A stretch of DNA of 64,000 nt from positions 62,001 through 126,000 of the forward strand of contig NZ_JAWDIR010000043.1 in NCBI RefSeq assembly GCF_046156265.1, in the 5' to 3' direction. A program made the position numbers and the translations under genes. Positions within the stretch are counted from its first letter, which is position 1. Each line of letters starts with the position of its first letter. Shown here one piece after another: positions 34,847 through 42,717 of the stretch. The stretch comes from CAMDHY01 sp046156265. Lineage in GTDB: Bacteria; Pseudomonadota; Alphaproteobacteria; Rhizobiales; Segnochrobactraceae. The notes beneath the pieces were generated by a model. The model did not search any database. It was given only the letters and a program-made list of their open reading frames with translations, and had not been told where the DNA came from.

Positions 34847-36163
34847 ATGAACGAGATGGTTCTCAAGCCGCGTCTGGTCGACGGCGAGACGGCCCTGAAG
34901 CATGCGCTCGAGCCGCACTGGCGCTGGGATCGCGCGATCCCCGCGCATGGTCACTCGGGCGTCGACTTCGAGACGCGCGTCGATTTCCGCCGGCTCACCA
35001 GCTACCGCATGACGCGGGCGAAGCAGGCCCTGAAGGCCTCCGGCCTCGGCGCGCTGCTCCTGTTCGACGTGAACAACATCCGCTACGTGACGTCGACGAA
35101 GATCGGCGAGTGGGAGCGCGACAAGCTCTGCCGCTTCGCGCTGCTCGCCGGCGACAACGAGCCGATCCTGTGGGACTTCGGCTCGGCCGCCGTCCACCAC
35201 AAGCTCTATTGCGATTGGATGCCGCAGGAGAACTTCCGCGCCGGCATGCTCGGCATGCGCGGCACGGTGCCGCCGGCGGCGGGCCTGATGAAGCGCCACG
35301 CGGAAGAGATCAAGGCGCTGCTGGTCGAGGCCGGCGTCGCCGACATGCCGCTCGGCGTGGACCTCGTCGAGCCGGGCATGTGGCTCGAGCTGCAGAACTG
35401 CGGCCTGAAGCTGGTCGACGGCCAGCAGGTCATGCTCGATGCCCGCGAGATCAAGAACATCGACGAGATCGTGCTGCTCAACCAAGCGGCGGCGATGGTC
35501 GATGGCGTCTACCACATGATCTACGAAGAGCTGAAGCCTGGCGTCCGCGAGAACGACATCGTCGCGAAGGCCAACAAGATGCTCTACGAGATGGGCTCGG
35601 ACGACGTCGAGGCGATCAACGCGATCTCCGGCGAGCGCTGCAATCCGCACCCGCACAACTTCACCGATCGCCTGATCCGCCCGGGTGACCAGGCGTTCTT
35701 CGACATCCTGCAGTCCTACCAGGGCTACCGGACCTGCTATTACCGCACCTTCAACGTCGGCCGCGCCACCGACTGCCAGCGCGACGCCTACTCGAAGGCG
35801 CGCCTGTGGCTCGACAAGGCGATCGAGCTGATCAAGCCGGGCGTCTCCACCGACAAGGTCGCGGCCGTCTGGCCGAAGGCCGAGGAGTTCGGCTTCCCGA
35901 ACGAGCTCGCGGCGTTCGGCCTGCAGTTCGGCCACGGCCTCGGCCTTGCCCTGCACGAGCGGCCGATCATCTCGCGGCTGGTCTCGATGGACCGGCCGAT
36001 GGAGATCAAGACCGGCATGGTGTTCGCGCTCGAGACCTACTGCCCCGCGACGGACGGCTACTCGGCCGCCCGCATCGAGGAAGAGGTCGTCGTGACCGAC
36101 AAGGGTTGCCAGGTCATCAGCCTGTTCCCCGCCGAGGAACTGCCGATCGCCAACCGCTACTGA
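34847..36163 (+). CDS. M24-fold (creatinase/Xaa-Pro aminopeptidase) protein with an altered metal site
   Basis: A 438-residue pita-bread-fold protein. The N-terminal creatinase-like domain (~45-200) contains 'LLFDVNNIRYVTS'; the catalytic domain follows. Proposed ligands by alignment to the family pattern: D286 (in 'FFDILQSYQGY'), H363 ('FGHGLGLALHE'), E396 ('FALETYC') and E411 ('RIEEEVVV') are kept, but the second Asp is Cys297 in 'GYRTCYYRTF'. His270 in 'NPHPHNF' matches the substrate His of creatinase. Members include Xaa-Pro peptidases, creatinase, ectoine hydrolase and DMSP lyase DddP; this one fits none fully. ATG 34847 follows AAGAGGAGA. First gene of the LacI-controlled operon. Confidence 0.8.
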   Translation: MNEMVLKPRLVDGETALKHALEPHWRWDRAIPAHGHSGVDFETRVDFRRLTSYRMTRAKQALKASGLGALLLFDVNNIRYVTSTKIGEWERDKLCRFALLAGDNEPILWDFGSAAVHHKLYCDWMPQENFRAGMLGMRGTVPPAAGLMKRHAEEIKALLVEAGVADMPLGVDLVEPGMWLELQNCGLKLVDGQQVMLDAREIKNIDEIVLLNQAAAMVDGVYHMIYEELKPGVRENDIVAKANKMLYEMGSDDVEAINAISGERCNPHPHNFTDRLIRPGDQAFFDILQSYQGYRTCYYRTFNVGRATDCQRDAYSKARLWLDKAIELIKPGVSTDKVAAVWPKAEEFGFPNELAAFGLQFGHGLGLALHERPIISRLVSMDRPMEIKTGMVFALETYCPATDGYSAARIEEEVVVTDKGCQVISLFPAEELPIANRY

Positions 36164-36197
36164 GCGGGGGAGGGCGCCCCGTCGCCCTCTCGACCGT

Positions 36198-36298
36198 CAT
36201 CCCCGGGCGCGTCCCCGGGGATGCACGCTCCAGGCGTCGCGCTATCGAATGCCTTTCGCGCGCGGCGCTCTTGGGGTCTTCCGGACGAGCGGTCCGGA
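36198..36298. repeat. Palindromic intergenic sequence between M24 gene and E1-alpha
   Basis: CATCCCCGGG (36198-36207) and CCCGGGGATG (36214-36223) form a perfect 10-bp stem with loop CGCGTC; TCCGGAC (36280-36286) and GTCCGGA (36292-36298) form a second 7-bp stem. The arrangement resembles REP-like intergenic repeats of Rhizobiales that begin GTCATCCC. Lying within an operon, it may attenuate or stabilise the transcript. The gap to E1-alpha (36164-36425) has no gene. Confidence 0.5.
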
Positions 36299-36425
36299 TG
36301 GCACCGAAACGGACGGTGGCTGATCGGTCCCCGGTGGGGTCCGCGTCGCCGCGACGAGACGCAAACGGGAGGCATCGTCCTCCCGCCAAGAAAACCGGAC
36401 TCTGAACGGACAAGGGAGATCCGCC

Positions 36426-37439
36426 GTGAACGCACCGGGCAAGCCGGTCAAGAACGACGATATCGGCCTCGACACGCGGATGGAGCTCTATCGCGTGCAG
36501 GTCGAGATCCGCGATTTCGAGAAGCGCGCCTTCGACCTGTTCCTGCAGAACCTCGTGAAGGGGACGAGCCATCTGTCGCTCGGGCAGGAAGCGGTTGCGG
36601 CGGGCTTCGCGGTGGCGATGAAGCCGGGTGACAAGTCGTTCTGCACCTATCGCGGCCACGCCCACACGCTGGCCCGCGGCGTCGAGATGGAGAAGGTTCT
36701 CGGCGAACTGATGCAGCGCGACAACGGCCTGATGCGCGGCAAGGGCGGGTCGATGCACCTGACCAGCGTCGAGCACGGGGTGATGGGCTCCTACGCCATC
36801 ATCGGCGCCCACCTGCCGATCGCCTGCGGGTCCGCCTGGCGGGCGCAGTATCTCGGCCAGGACGACGTGTCGGTGTGCTTCTTCGGCGACGGCACGACGA
36901 ACATCGGTGCCTTCCACGAGGCGCTGAACTTCGCGGTGGTGTGGAAGCTGCCGGTCGTCTTCGTCTGCGAGAACAACCTGTACATGGAATACACGCCGAT
37001 CGGCGACGTGACGGCGGTCGAGCATCCCGCCGCCGACCGCGCCTCGGCCTACGGCCTCGAGCGCATCATCGTCGACGGCAACGACGCCGATGCGGTCTAC
37101 CGCGTCGCGCAGGCTGCCTTCGCCAAGGCGCGGGCCGGCGAGGGGCCGTCGCTGATCGAGTGCATGACCTACCGCCACTCCGGCCATTCGCGCGCCGACC
37201 CGGCGAAGTATCGCCCGCCGGGCGAGCTCGAGGAGTGGATGAAGCGCGACCCGATCAAGGTCTACAAGCAGCGCCTCGCCGATTTCGGCGTGCCGCAGGC
37301 GGACGTGGACGCGATCGATCAGCAGACCAAGCAGAAGGTCGAGACAGCGACGGAGGCGTGCAAGGCCGCACCGATCCCGCCGGTCGAGATCATGACGACG
37401 GACGTTTACGCCGACGGGGGCTGGGCATGGCGGAACTGA
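36426..37439 (+). CDS. 2-oxoacid/acetoin dehydrogenase E1 component, alpha subunit
   Basis: A 337-residue thiamine-diphosphate enzyme subunit. 'YRGHAHTLARG', 'RGKGGSMHL' and the ThDP motif 'GDGTTNIGAFHEALNFA...ENN' match the AcoA/PdhA alpha family; it is shorter at the N-terminus than mitochondrial-type PdhA, as in acetoin dehydrogenases. With E1-beta it decarboxylates a 2-oxoacid or cleaves an acetoin-like diketone precursor and transfers the acyl group to lipoyl-E2. The start is GTG at 36426 after GGGAGATCC. It overlaps E1-beta by 13 bases. Confidence 0.9.
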   Translation: MNAPGKPVKNDDIGLDTRMELYRVQVEIRDFEKRAFDLFLQNLVKGTSHLSLGQEAVAAGFAVAMKPGDKSFCTYRGHAHTLARGVEMEKVLGELMQRDNGLMRGKGGSMHLTSVEHGVMGSYAIIGAHLPIACGSAWRAQYLGQDDVSVCFFGDGTTNIGAFHEALNFAVVWKLPVVFVCENNLYMEYTPIGDVTAVEHPAADRASAYGLERIIVDGNDADAVYRVAQAAFAKARAGEGPSLIECMTYRHSGHSRADPAKYRPPGELEEWMKRDPIKVYKQRLADFGVPQADVDAIDQQTKQKVETATEACKAAPIPPVEIMTTDVYADGGWAWRN

Positions 37440-38407
37440 CTTATCGCGACGCGGTCGCGCGCGGCATCGCCCAGGAGATGCGACGCGACGAGAACGTCGT
37501 GTTCCTCGGCGAGGACGTGGCCAAGGCCGGCGGTGTCTTCAAGGCGACCGTCGGGCTCTACGAGGAGTTCGGTCCGAAGCGCGTGCGCGACACGCCGATC
37601 TCCGAGCAGGCGATCCTCGGCGCGGCCATGGGCGCGGCGATGACGGGCCTCCGCCCGATCGCCGAGATCATGTTCTCGGACTTCCTGGCGGTGTGCTTCG
37701 ACTACATCGCCAACGAGTTCCCGAAGTCGCGCTACATGACGAACGGCCAGGTGAAGTGCCCGCTCGTCGTGCGCACCGGCAACGGCGCCGGCTCGCGTTT
37801 CGGCGCGCAGCACAGCCAGTCGGTCGAGAACTGGGCGATGATGATCCCCGGCCTCAAGGTGGTCGCCCCGTCGTCGCCGCTCGACGTCGTCGGACTGCTC
37901 GCCGCTTCGATCCGCGACGAGGATCCGGTGATCTTCTTCGAGCACAAGTCGCTCTACGCGACGAAGGGCGAGGTGCCGGACGGCGAGATCGTCGACCAGC
38001 TCGGCAAGGCGAAGATCGTCCGGCCGGGCAAGGATGCGACCATCGTCGCTCTGGCGCTGATGGTGCCGCGGGCGCTCGCCGCCGCCGAGAAGCTCCAGAA
38101 GGAGTTCGGCATCGACGCCGAGGTGATCGACGTGCGCTCGCTGGTGCCGCTCGATACCCAGACGATCCTCGGCTCGCTGGTCAAGACGGGCCGGCTGTTC
38201 ACCGTCGAGGAGAACCCGCGGCTCTGCGGCTGGGGCGCCGAAATCGCCTCCATCGCCGCCGACGAGTGCTTCTGGGACCTGGACGGCCCGATCGTCCGCA
38301 TCACCACGCCTCACATTCCGTTGCCCGCTGCTGATAATCTGGAGGACATCGTCCTGCCGACGCCGGACCGGATCGCGGAGCGGGTGCGCAGGACGCTGGG
38401 AGCCTGA
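37427..38407 (+). CDS. 2-oxoacid/acetoin dehydrogenase E1 component, beta subunit
   Basis: A 326-residue transketolase-like subunit with 'LTYRDAVARGIAQEM', 'GEDVAKAGGVFK', 'RVRDTPISEQAILGAAMGAA', 'FGAQHSQSVENW' and 'EVIDVRSLVPLDT'. These are the standard AcoB/PdhB segments, including the Glu that activates ThDP. ATG 37427 lies inside the end of the alpha-subunit gene; the stop TGATG overlaps the aldehyde dehydrogenase start. Stoichiometric translation through coupling is likely. Confidence 0.92.
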   Translation: MAELTYRDAVARGIAQEMRRDENVVFLGEDVAKAGGVFKATVGLYEEFGPKRVRDTPISEQAILGAAMGAAMTGLRPIAEIMFSDFLAVCFDYIANEFPKSRYMTNGQVKCPLVVRTGNGAGSRFGAQHSQSVENWAMMIPGLKVVAPSSPLDVVGLLAASIRDEDPVIFFEHKSLYATKGEVPDGEIVDQLGKAKIVRPGKDATIVALALMVPRALAAAEKLQKEFGIDAEVIDVRSLVPLDTQTILGSLVKTGRLFTVEENPRLCGWGAEIASIAADECFWDLDGPIVRITTPHIPLPAADNLEDIVLPTPDRIAERVRRTLGA

Positions 38408-39864
38408 TGATGAAGACGGAAGACATCCTGAAGGGCGTACCGACGCAGCTCTATATCGGCGGCCAGTGGCGCGACGCCTCCGACGGCGCGAGCTTCGCCG
38501 TCGAGAACCCGGCGACGGGCGAGACGCTGGCGACGGTGGCGAGCGGAACGGTCGAGGACGCCATCGCGGCCGTCGACGCGGCCCAGGCGGCGTTCGCCGA
38601 CTGGGCCGGGCGCTCGCCGCGCGAACGCGGCGAGATCCTGCGCAAGGCCTATGAGCTGATTGTCGCCGACAAGGAGCGCTTCGCGGCGCTGATCACGCTG
38701 GAGAACGGCAAGGCGCTGCCGGACTCGCGCGGCGAGATCCTCTACGCGGCGGAGTTCTTCCGCTGGTTCGCCGAGGAGGCCGTGCGCAACGTCGGCGAGG
38801 TGATGCGCTCGCCCGCCTCCGGTGCGCGCATCCTCGTCCATCACAAGCCGGCCGGCATCGGCGTGCTCGTCACGCCGTGGAACTACCCGGCGGCGATGGG
38901 CACCCGCAAGATCGGCCCGGCGCTCGCCGCCGGCTGCCCGGTGGTGGTGAAGCCCGCCTCCGAGACGCCGCTGACGATGCTCGCCCTGATCCCGATCCTC
39001 GAGCAGGCGGGCGTGCCGAAGGGTGTCGTCAACGTGCTGCCGTCGCGGCGCTCCGGCGCCGTCGTCGACGCCATGCTGCACGATCCGCGGGTGCGGGTGA
39101 TCTCCTTCACCGGTTCCACGGAAGTCGGCCGCAAGCTGTTGAAGTCGGCCGCGGATTGCGTCGTCAACCCGGCGATGGAGCTCGGCGGCAACGCCCCCTT
39201 CATCGTCTGCGAGGACGCCGATGTGGATGCCGCCGTGGGCGGTGCCATGCTGGCCAAGATGCGCAATCTCGGCGAGGCCTGCACGGCGGCGAACCGCTTC
39301 TTCGTGCACGACAAGGTGCACGACGCCTTCGCCGAGAAGCTCGCCGCCAAGATGGGCGCGATGAAGGTCGGCAACGGCCTCGAGGAGGGCGTCGACGTCG
39401 GCTCCCTCGTCAATCGCGAGACGCTCGACAAGGTGGTCGAACTCGTCGACGACGCCGTGTCGCGCGGCGCCAAGGTTCTGACCGGCGGCAGCCTTCCGAA
39501 CGGTCCGGGCTACTTCTACCCGCCGACCGTGCTGACGAACGTGCCGGACGATGCGCGCTGCTTCCACGAGGAGATCTTCGGCCCGGTGGCGGCGCTGACG
39601 CGCTTCTCGAGCGAGGATGATGTCGTCGAGCGTGCCAACTCCACCGAGTACGGCCTCGTCGCCTATCTCTTCACGAAGGACGTGAAGCGCGGGCTGAAGC
39701 TGTCGGAGAAGCTCGAGTTCGGCATGATCGGGCTCAATCGCGGCCTCGTCTCCGATCCGGCGGCGCCGTTCGGCGGCGTCAAGCAGAGCGGCATCGGGCG
39801 CGAGGGTGGTCACGAGGGCCTCATGGAGTTCCTCGAGACGCAGTACGTCTCCGTCGAGTGGTAA
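38407..39864 (+). CDS. NAD(P)-dependent aldehyde dehydrogenase (succinate-semialdehyde dehydrogenase type)
   Basis: A 485-residue ALDH. 'TPWNYPAAMGTRKIGPALAAG' (cofactor site), 'FTGSTEVGR', the general base Glu in 'MELGGNAPF' and the catalytic Cys in 'GEACTAANRF' are intact, and the pattern 'PFGGVKQSGIGREGG' is typical of GabD-like enzymes. It therefore probably oxidises a small semialdehyde, but the substrate in this pathway is not known. Its position between E1-beta and E2 is unusual, since these normally adjoin. Downstream lie 185 bases with strong inverted repeats before E2. Confidence 0.9.
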   Translation: MMKTEDILKGVPTQLYIGGQWRDASDGASFAVENPATGETLATVASGTVEDAIAAVDAAQAAFADWAGRSPRERGEILRKAYELIVADKERFAALITLENGKALPDSRGEILYAAEFFRWFAEEAVRNVGEVMRSPASGARILVHHKPAGIGVLVTPWNYPAAMGTRKIGPALAAGCPVVVKPASETPLTMLALIPILEQAGVPKGVVNVLPSRRSGAVVDAMLHDPRVRVISFTGSTEVGRKLLKSAADCVVNPAMELGGNAPFIVCEDADVDAAVGGAMLAKMRNLGEACTAANRFFVHDKVHDAFAEKLAAKMGAMKVGNGLEEGVDVGSLVNRETLDKVVELVDDAVSRGAKVLTGGSLPNGPGYFYPPTVLTNVPDDARCFHEEIFGPVAALTRFSSEDDVVERANSTEYGLVAYLFTKDVKRGLKLSEKLEFGMIGLNRGLVSDPAAPFGGVKQSGIGREGGHEGLMEFLETQYVSVEW

Positions 39865-39930
39865 GGCCGAACTAGGTCGATCAGTCCGTCGTCGCTCGGC
39901 CAGGCCGGGCGGCTCCGACGCCGCGGCGCA

Positions 39931-39983
39931 AGGGTCCCCCGGGACCCTGCGTTGCGGACGGGCGCCCCGGCGAGGCCGGGGCG
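39931..39983. repeat. Two strong hairpins between ALDH and E2 genes
   Basis: AGGGTCCC-CC-GGGACCCT (39931-39948) is a near-continuous palindrome; CGCCCCGGC-GAG-GCCGGGGCG (39963-39983) is a perfect 9-bp stem with a 3-base loop. There is no T-run, so they are more likely RNA-stability or attenuation elements than a terminator. The 185-base gap 39865-40049 otherwise holds no gene and no LacI site. Confidence 0.5.
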
Positions 39984-40049
39984 TGACGGGGAGGGAATCC
40001 AGTCCCGAGGTCTCAGGCAACTGTCCAGGGGCGTGAGGAGAGGCAGAGC

Positions 40050-41390
40050 ATGGACGTCGTGATGCCGCAGCTCGGCGAGACCGTCGCCGAGGGCAAGATC
40101 GCCAGCTGGTTCAAGAACCTGGGCGACACCGTCGCCGAAGGCGAGACGCTGTTCGAGATCGAGACCGACAAGGTCACGATGGAAGTGCAGGCGCTCGGCG
40201 CCGGCGTCCTGTCCGACATCCGCGTCGCCGCTGGCGAGACGGTACCGGTCGGCACCGTGGTGTGCGTGATCGGCGGCGACGTCGTTGCCCCGAAGCCGAA
40301 GGCGGAACCGGCTCCGGCAGCCGCAAAGAGCAACGGCGCGGCGCCGCCTGCGACGCCGATGCCGGTGGCTCCCGCCGCCGATCCGATCAAGACCGCGCCG
40401 ATGGACGTCTTCAACGAGGTGCGGACGCCGACCACCGGCTTCGGCCCGGCTGCGGCGACCGCCAACGGTGTCCGCATGACGCCGCTCGCCCGCCGCCTCG
40501 CCGCCCAGCAGGGCCTCGACGCCGCGACGCTGTCGGCCGCCGCCAAGGCGGCCGGCCGCGACCGCATCGGCAAGGCCGACGTCCTCGCCGCCGCAGCGAA
40601 GGCGCCGACCGCAGCCCCCGTTTCCGCTCCTGCCCCGTCGGCCGCCCCGGCCGCGGCACGGGCGCCGGAGCCGGCGAAGCCCGGCACGCGCACGACCTTC
40701 AACACCGTGCGCAAGATGACCGGAACGCGTCTCACACAGTCGTGGACGACGATCCCGCACGTCTTCCAGGCGACTGAGGCGGACTTCTCCAACGTCGACA
40801 AGGTGCGCAACGCCAGGAAGGGGGCGTTCAAGGAGCGCCACGGCCTGTCGCTCACCTACCTGCCGTTCATCGCCCGGGCGGTCTGCATCGCGATCGCCGA
40901 CTTCCCGCTCGTCAACGCCCGCTTCGACGGCGATGGCCTCGAGGTGCCGAACGAGATCAACCTCGGCATTGCCGTCGACCTGTCGCACAACGGTCTCGTC
41001 GTGCCGGTGGTGAAGAACGCCGACGAACTCACCGTGGTCGGCCTGGTCAAGGCGTTCGCGCGCCAGATCGACAAGGCGAAGGCCGGCAAGCTGACGCCGG
41101 ACGACTACAACGGCGGCACCTACACGATCTCCAACAACGGCTCGTTCGGGACGCTGTTCACGGCGCCGATCATCAATCCGCCGCAGGTGGCGATTCTCTC
41201 GACCGACGCGGTGAAGAAGAAGCCGGTGGCGATCGAGGTCGACGGCAGCGATGTGGTCGTCGTCCGACCAGTCGGCATGCTGGCGCAGTCGTTCGACCAT
41301 CGCGCCTTCGACGGCGCCTATTCGGCCGCCTTCCTCGCGAAGCTGAAGCAGGTCATCGAGACCCGCGACTGGGCGTCCGAGCTCGCCTGA
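40050..41390 (+). CDS. Dihydrolipoamide acyltransferase (E2) of the 2-oxoacid/acetoin dehydrogenase complex
   Basis: A 446-residue E2 protein. One lipoyl domain (1-~78) with Lys41 in 'ETDKVTMEV'; an Ala/Pro linker; a peripheral-subunit-binding domain (~142-182, 'TPLARRLAAQQGL'); a second Ala/Pro linker; and the catalytic domain (~225-446) with 'YLPFIARAVCIAI' and the active-site motif 'FDHRAFDGA'. It accepts the acyl group from E1 and passes it to CoA. No E3 (lipoamide dehydrogenase) gene is in the operon, so E3 must come from elsewhere in the genome. Confidence 0.93.
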   Translation: MDVVMPQLGETVAEGKIASWFKNLGDTVAEGETLFEIETDKVTMEVQALGAGVLSDIRVAAGETVPVGTVVCVIGGDVVAPKPKAEPAPAAAKSNGAAPPATPMPVAPAADPIKTAPMDVFNEVRTPTTGFGPAAATANGVRMTPLARRLAAQQGLDAATLSAAAKAAGRDRIGKADVLAAAAKAPTAAPVSAPAPSAAPAAARAPEPAKPGTRTTFNTVRKMTGTRLTQSWTTIPHVFQATEADFSNVDKVRNARKGAFKERHGLSLTYLPFIARAVCIAIADFPLVNARFDGDGLEVPNEINLGIAVDLSHNGLVVPVVKNADELTVVGLVKAFARQIDKAKAGKLTPDDYNGGTYTISNNGSFGTLFTAPIINPPQVAILSTDAVKKKPVAIEVDGSDVVVVRPVGMLAQSFDHRAFDGAYSAAFLAKLKQVIETRDWASELA

Positions 41391-41425
41391 GCCGGCCCAT
41401 CGGCCGACGCCCGCCCGGCACCGGA

Positions 41426-41451
41426 CCGCCCTGCGAGATTCTCGCGGGCGG
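41426..41451 (+). terminator. Hairpin after E2
   Basis: CCGCCC-T-GCGAG and CTCGC-GGGCGG pair with a 3-base loop ATT and one bulged T. It lies 36 bases after the E2 stop and just before the next promoter, so it probably ends the operon transcript; the following bases CTTGGAAAA lack a T-run. Confidence 0.45.
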
Positions 41452-41463
41452 CTTGGAAAATCA

Positions 41464-41494
41464 CTTGAAATCGGAATGCAAACGATTGCATAGT
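41464..41494 (+). promoter_or_regulatory. Promoter and LacI operator O3 of the hydroxyacid dehydrogenase gene
   Basis: The operator GCAAACGATTGC (41478-41489) lies between a CTTGAA hexamer (41464-41469) and CATAGT (41489-41494). The spacer of 19 bases is longer than ideal; TGCATA at 17 bases is the alternative -10. The site is about 150 bases before the start codon. The rest of the gap (41495-41639) has no feature I recognise. Confidence 0.7.
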
Positions 41495-41639
41495 GGTGAC
41501 GAGCGGGACGATCGCCGTCGCCTCAAGAAACCCGCCGGCGGCTGATCGCACCGCACCCCGGCGAACCGGAACCACATCCGCGACCGTCGGCAATAAAATT
41601 GTCGAGGAAGCGCAGCGTTAGAGCCCCTGGAGGGAAGTG

Positions 41640-42608
41640 ATGCAGGTGAACAGGCACAAGATCGGCTGGATCGGCATGGGCCGGATGGGCTACCCGATGG
41701 CCGAGCGGCTGGTGAAGGGCGGGCACGACGTGCACGTCTGGAACCGCACGCGCGAGAAGGCGGAGCCGCTCGCCAAGAAGGGCGCCACCATCGTCGACAA
41801 GCCGTCCGACCTCGCCGGGGTCGACATCCTGTTCACCATGGTCTCCACCGGCAAGGACCTGGAGCAGGTCTATTTCGGCGCGGACGGCGTCCTGAACGGT
41901 GCCGGCAGCCCGGTTCCGAAGATCTTCGTCGACTGCTCCTCGATCGCCGTCGAGCAGTCCGTCGAGATGCGCCGCCGGCTCGGCGAGCGTGGTGCGCAGT
42001 TCATGGCGTCGCCGGTGAGCGGCAACGGCAAGTGCGTCAAGGCCGGGAAGCTCTCCTCGGTCGTGTCCGGCCCGGCCGACGTCTACGAGGTGGTGAAGCC
42101 CTACATCGAGACGATCGCCGGCAACGGCGTGTCCTATGTCGGCGAGGGCGAACTCGCCCGCATCTGCAAGATCGCCCACAACGTCATGCTGGGCGTCGTC
42201 ACGCAGAACCTCGTCGAGATCACCGTCCTGGCCGAGAAGGCCGGCGTGCCGCGCCACGCCTTCCTCGACTTCATGAATAACTCGGTGATGGGCTCGATCT
42301 TCACGCGCTACAAGTCGAACGCGCTGGTCAACCTCGACTGGACCACGACGTTCACGCCGGCGCTCCTGAAGAAGGACCTCGACCTCGGCCTCGCCGCCGG
42401 CCGCGAACTCGGCGTGCCGATGCCGGTGACGGCGACGACCCGCGAGGCGCTGCAGGCGCACTTCGGCGCCGCCTCGCTGAAGGCCGACCCGAAGGCCTAT
42501 CTGGAGGAGGATTTCTCCGCCCTCCTCGAGACACAGGCGCTGCTCTCCGGGCTGAAGCTCGAGAGCGAAGGCGTGAAGGTCCCCACGGGCCTCGAAGTTC
42601 CCGAGTAA
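41640..42608 (+). CDS. NAD-binding beta-hydroxyacid dehydrogenase (3-hydroxyisobutyrate dehydrogenase family)
   Basis: A 322-residue oxidoreductase. Rossmann motif 'IGWIGMGRMGYPMAERL', 'FVDCSSIAVEQS', the family lysine in 'KIAHNVMLGV' and 'LLKKDLDLGLAAG' identify it. The usual substrate motif DAPVSGG is changed to 'SPVSGNGKC', and ~25 extra residues at the C-terminus exceed the common ~295, so it is a divergent member with unassigned substrate. ATG 41640 follows GGAGG by six bases; a GTG three bases upstream is in frame. It has its own operator/promoter, so it is a separate transcription unit of the same regulon. Confidence 0.87.
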   Translation: MQVNRHKIGWIGMGRMGYPMAERLVKGGHDVHVWNRTREKAEPLAKKGATIVDKPSDLAGVDILFTMVSTGKDLEQVYFGADGVLNGAGSPVPKIFVDCSSIAVEQSVEMRRRLGERGAQFMASPVSGNGKCVKAGKLSSVVSGPADVYEVVKPYIETIAGNGVSYVGEGELARICKIAHNVMLGVVTQNLVEITVLAEKAGVPRHAFLDFMNNSVMGSIFTRYKSNALVNLDWTTTFTPALLKKDLDLGLAAGRELGVPMPVTATTREALQAHFGAASLKADPKAYLEEDFSALLETQALLSGLKLESEGVKVPTGLEVPE

Positions 42609-42671
42609 TAGGGACCCCGGCGCGCCGCTCGCGGGTGGCGCGCCACGATCAGTCGATGCCTCGACGACGCG

Positions 42672-42699
42672 ACGCCGGCGGCCCTCCCACCGCCGGCGT
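42672..42699. terminator. Hairpin between convergent dehydrogenase and MBL-fold genes
   Basis: ACGCCGGCGG (42672-42681) and CCGCCGGCGT (42690-42699) form a perfect 10-bp stem with loop CCCTCCCA in the 109-base convergent gap. It probably serves as transcription terminator for one or both genes; no T-run follows. Confidence 0.5.
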
Positions 42700-42717
42700 T
42701 CGCATGTCCGGAGGCCG

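Noticed and set aside
34847..36163. M24 protein as DMSP lyase DddP or ectoine hydrolase DoeA
   Set aside because: The N-terminal strand 'LLFDVNNIRY' resembles DddP, but two Asp ligands of DddP (its 'DTD' and second Asp) are not matched, and no doeB, acuI or other DMSP or ectoine genes are nearby.
36355..36375. Fifth LacI operator before E1-alpha
   Set aside because: Only the left half GCAAACG is present (GACGCAAACGGGAGG); the TTGC half is missing.
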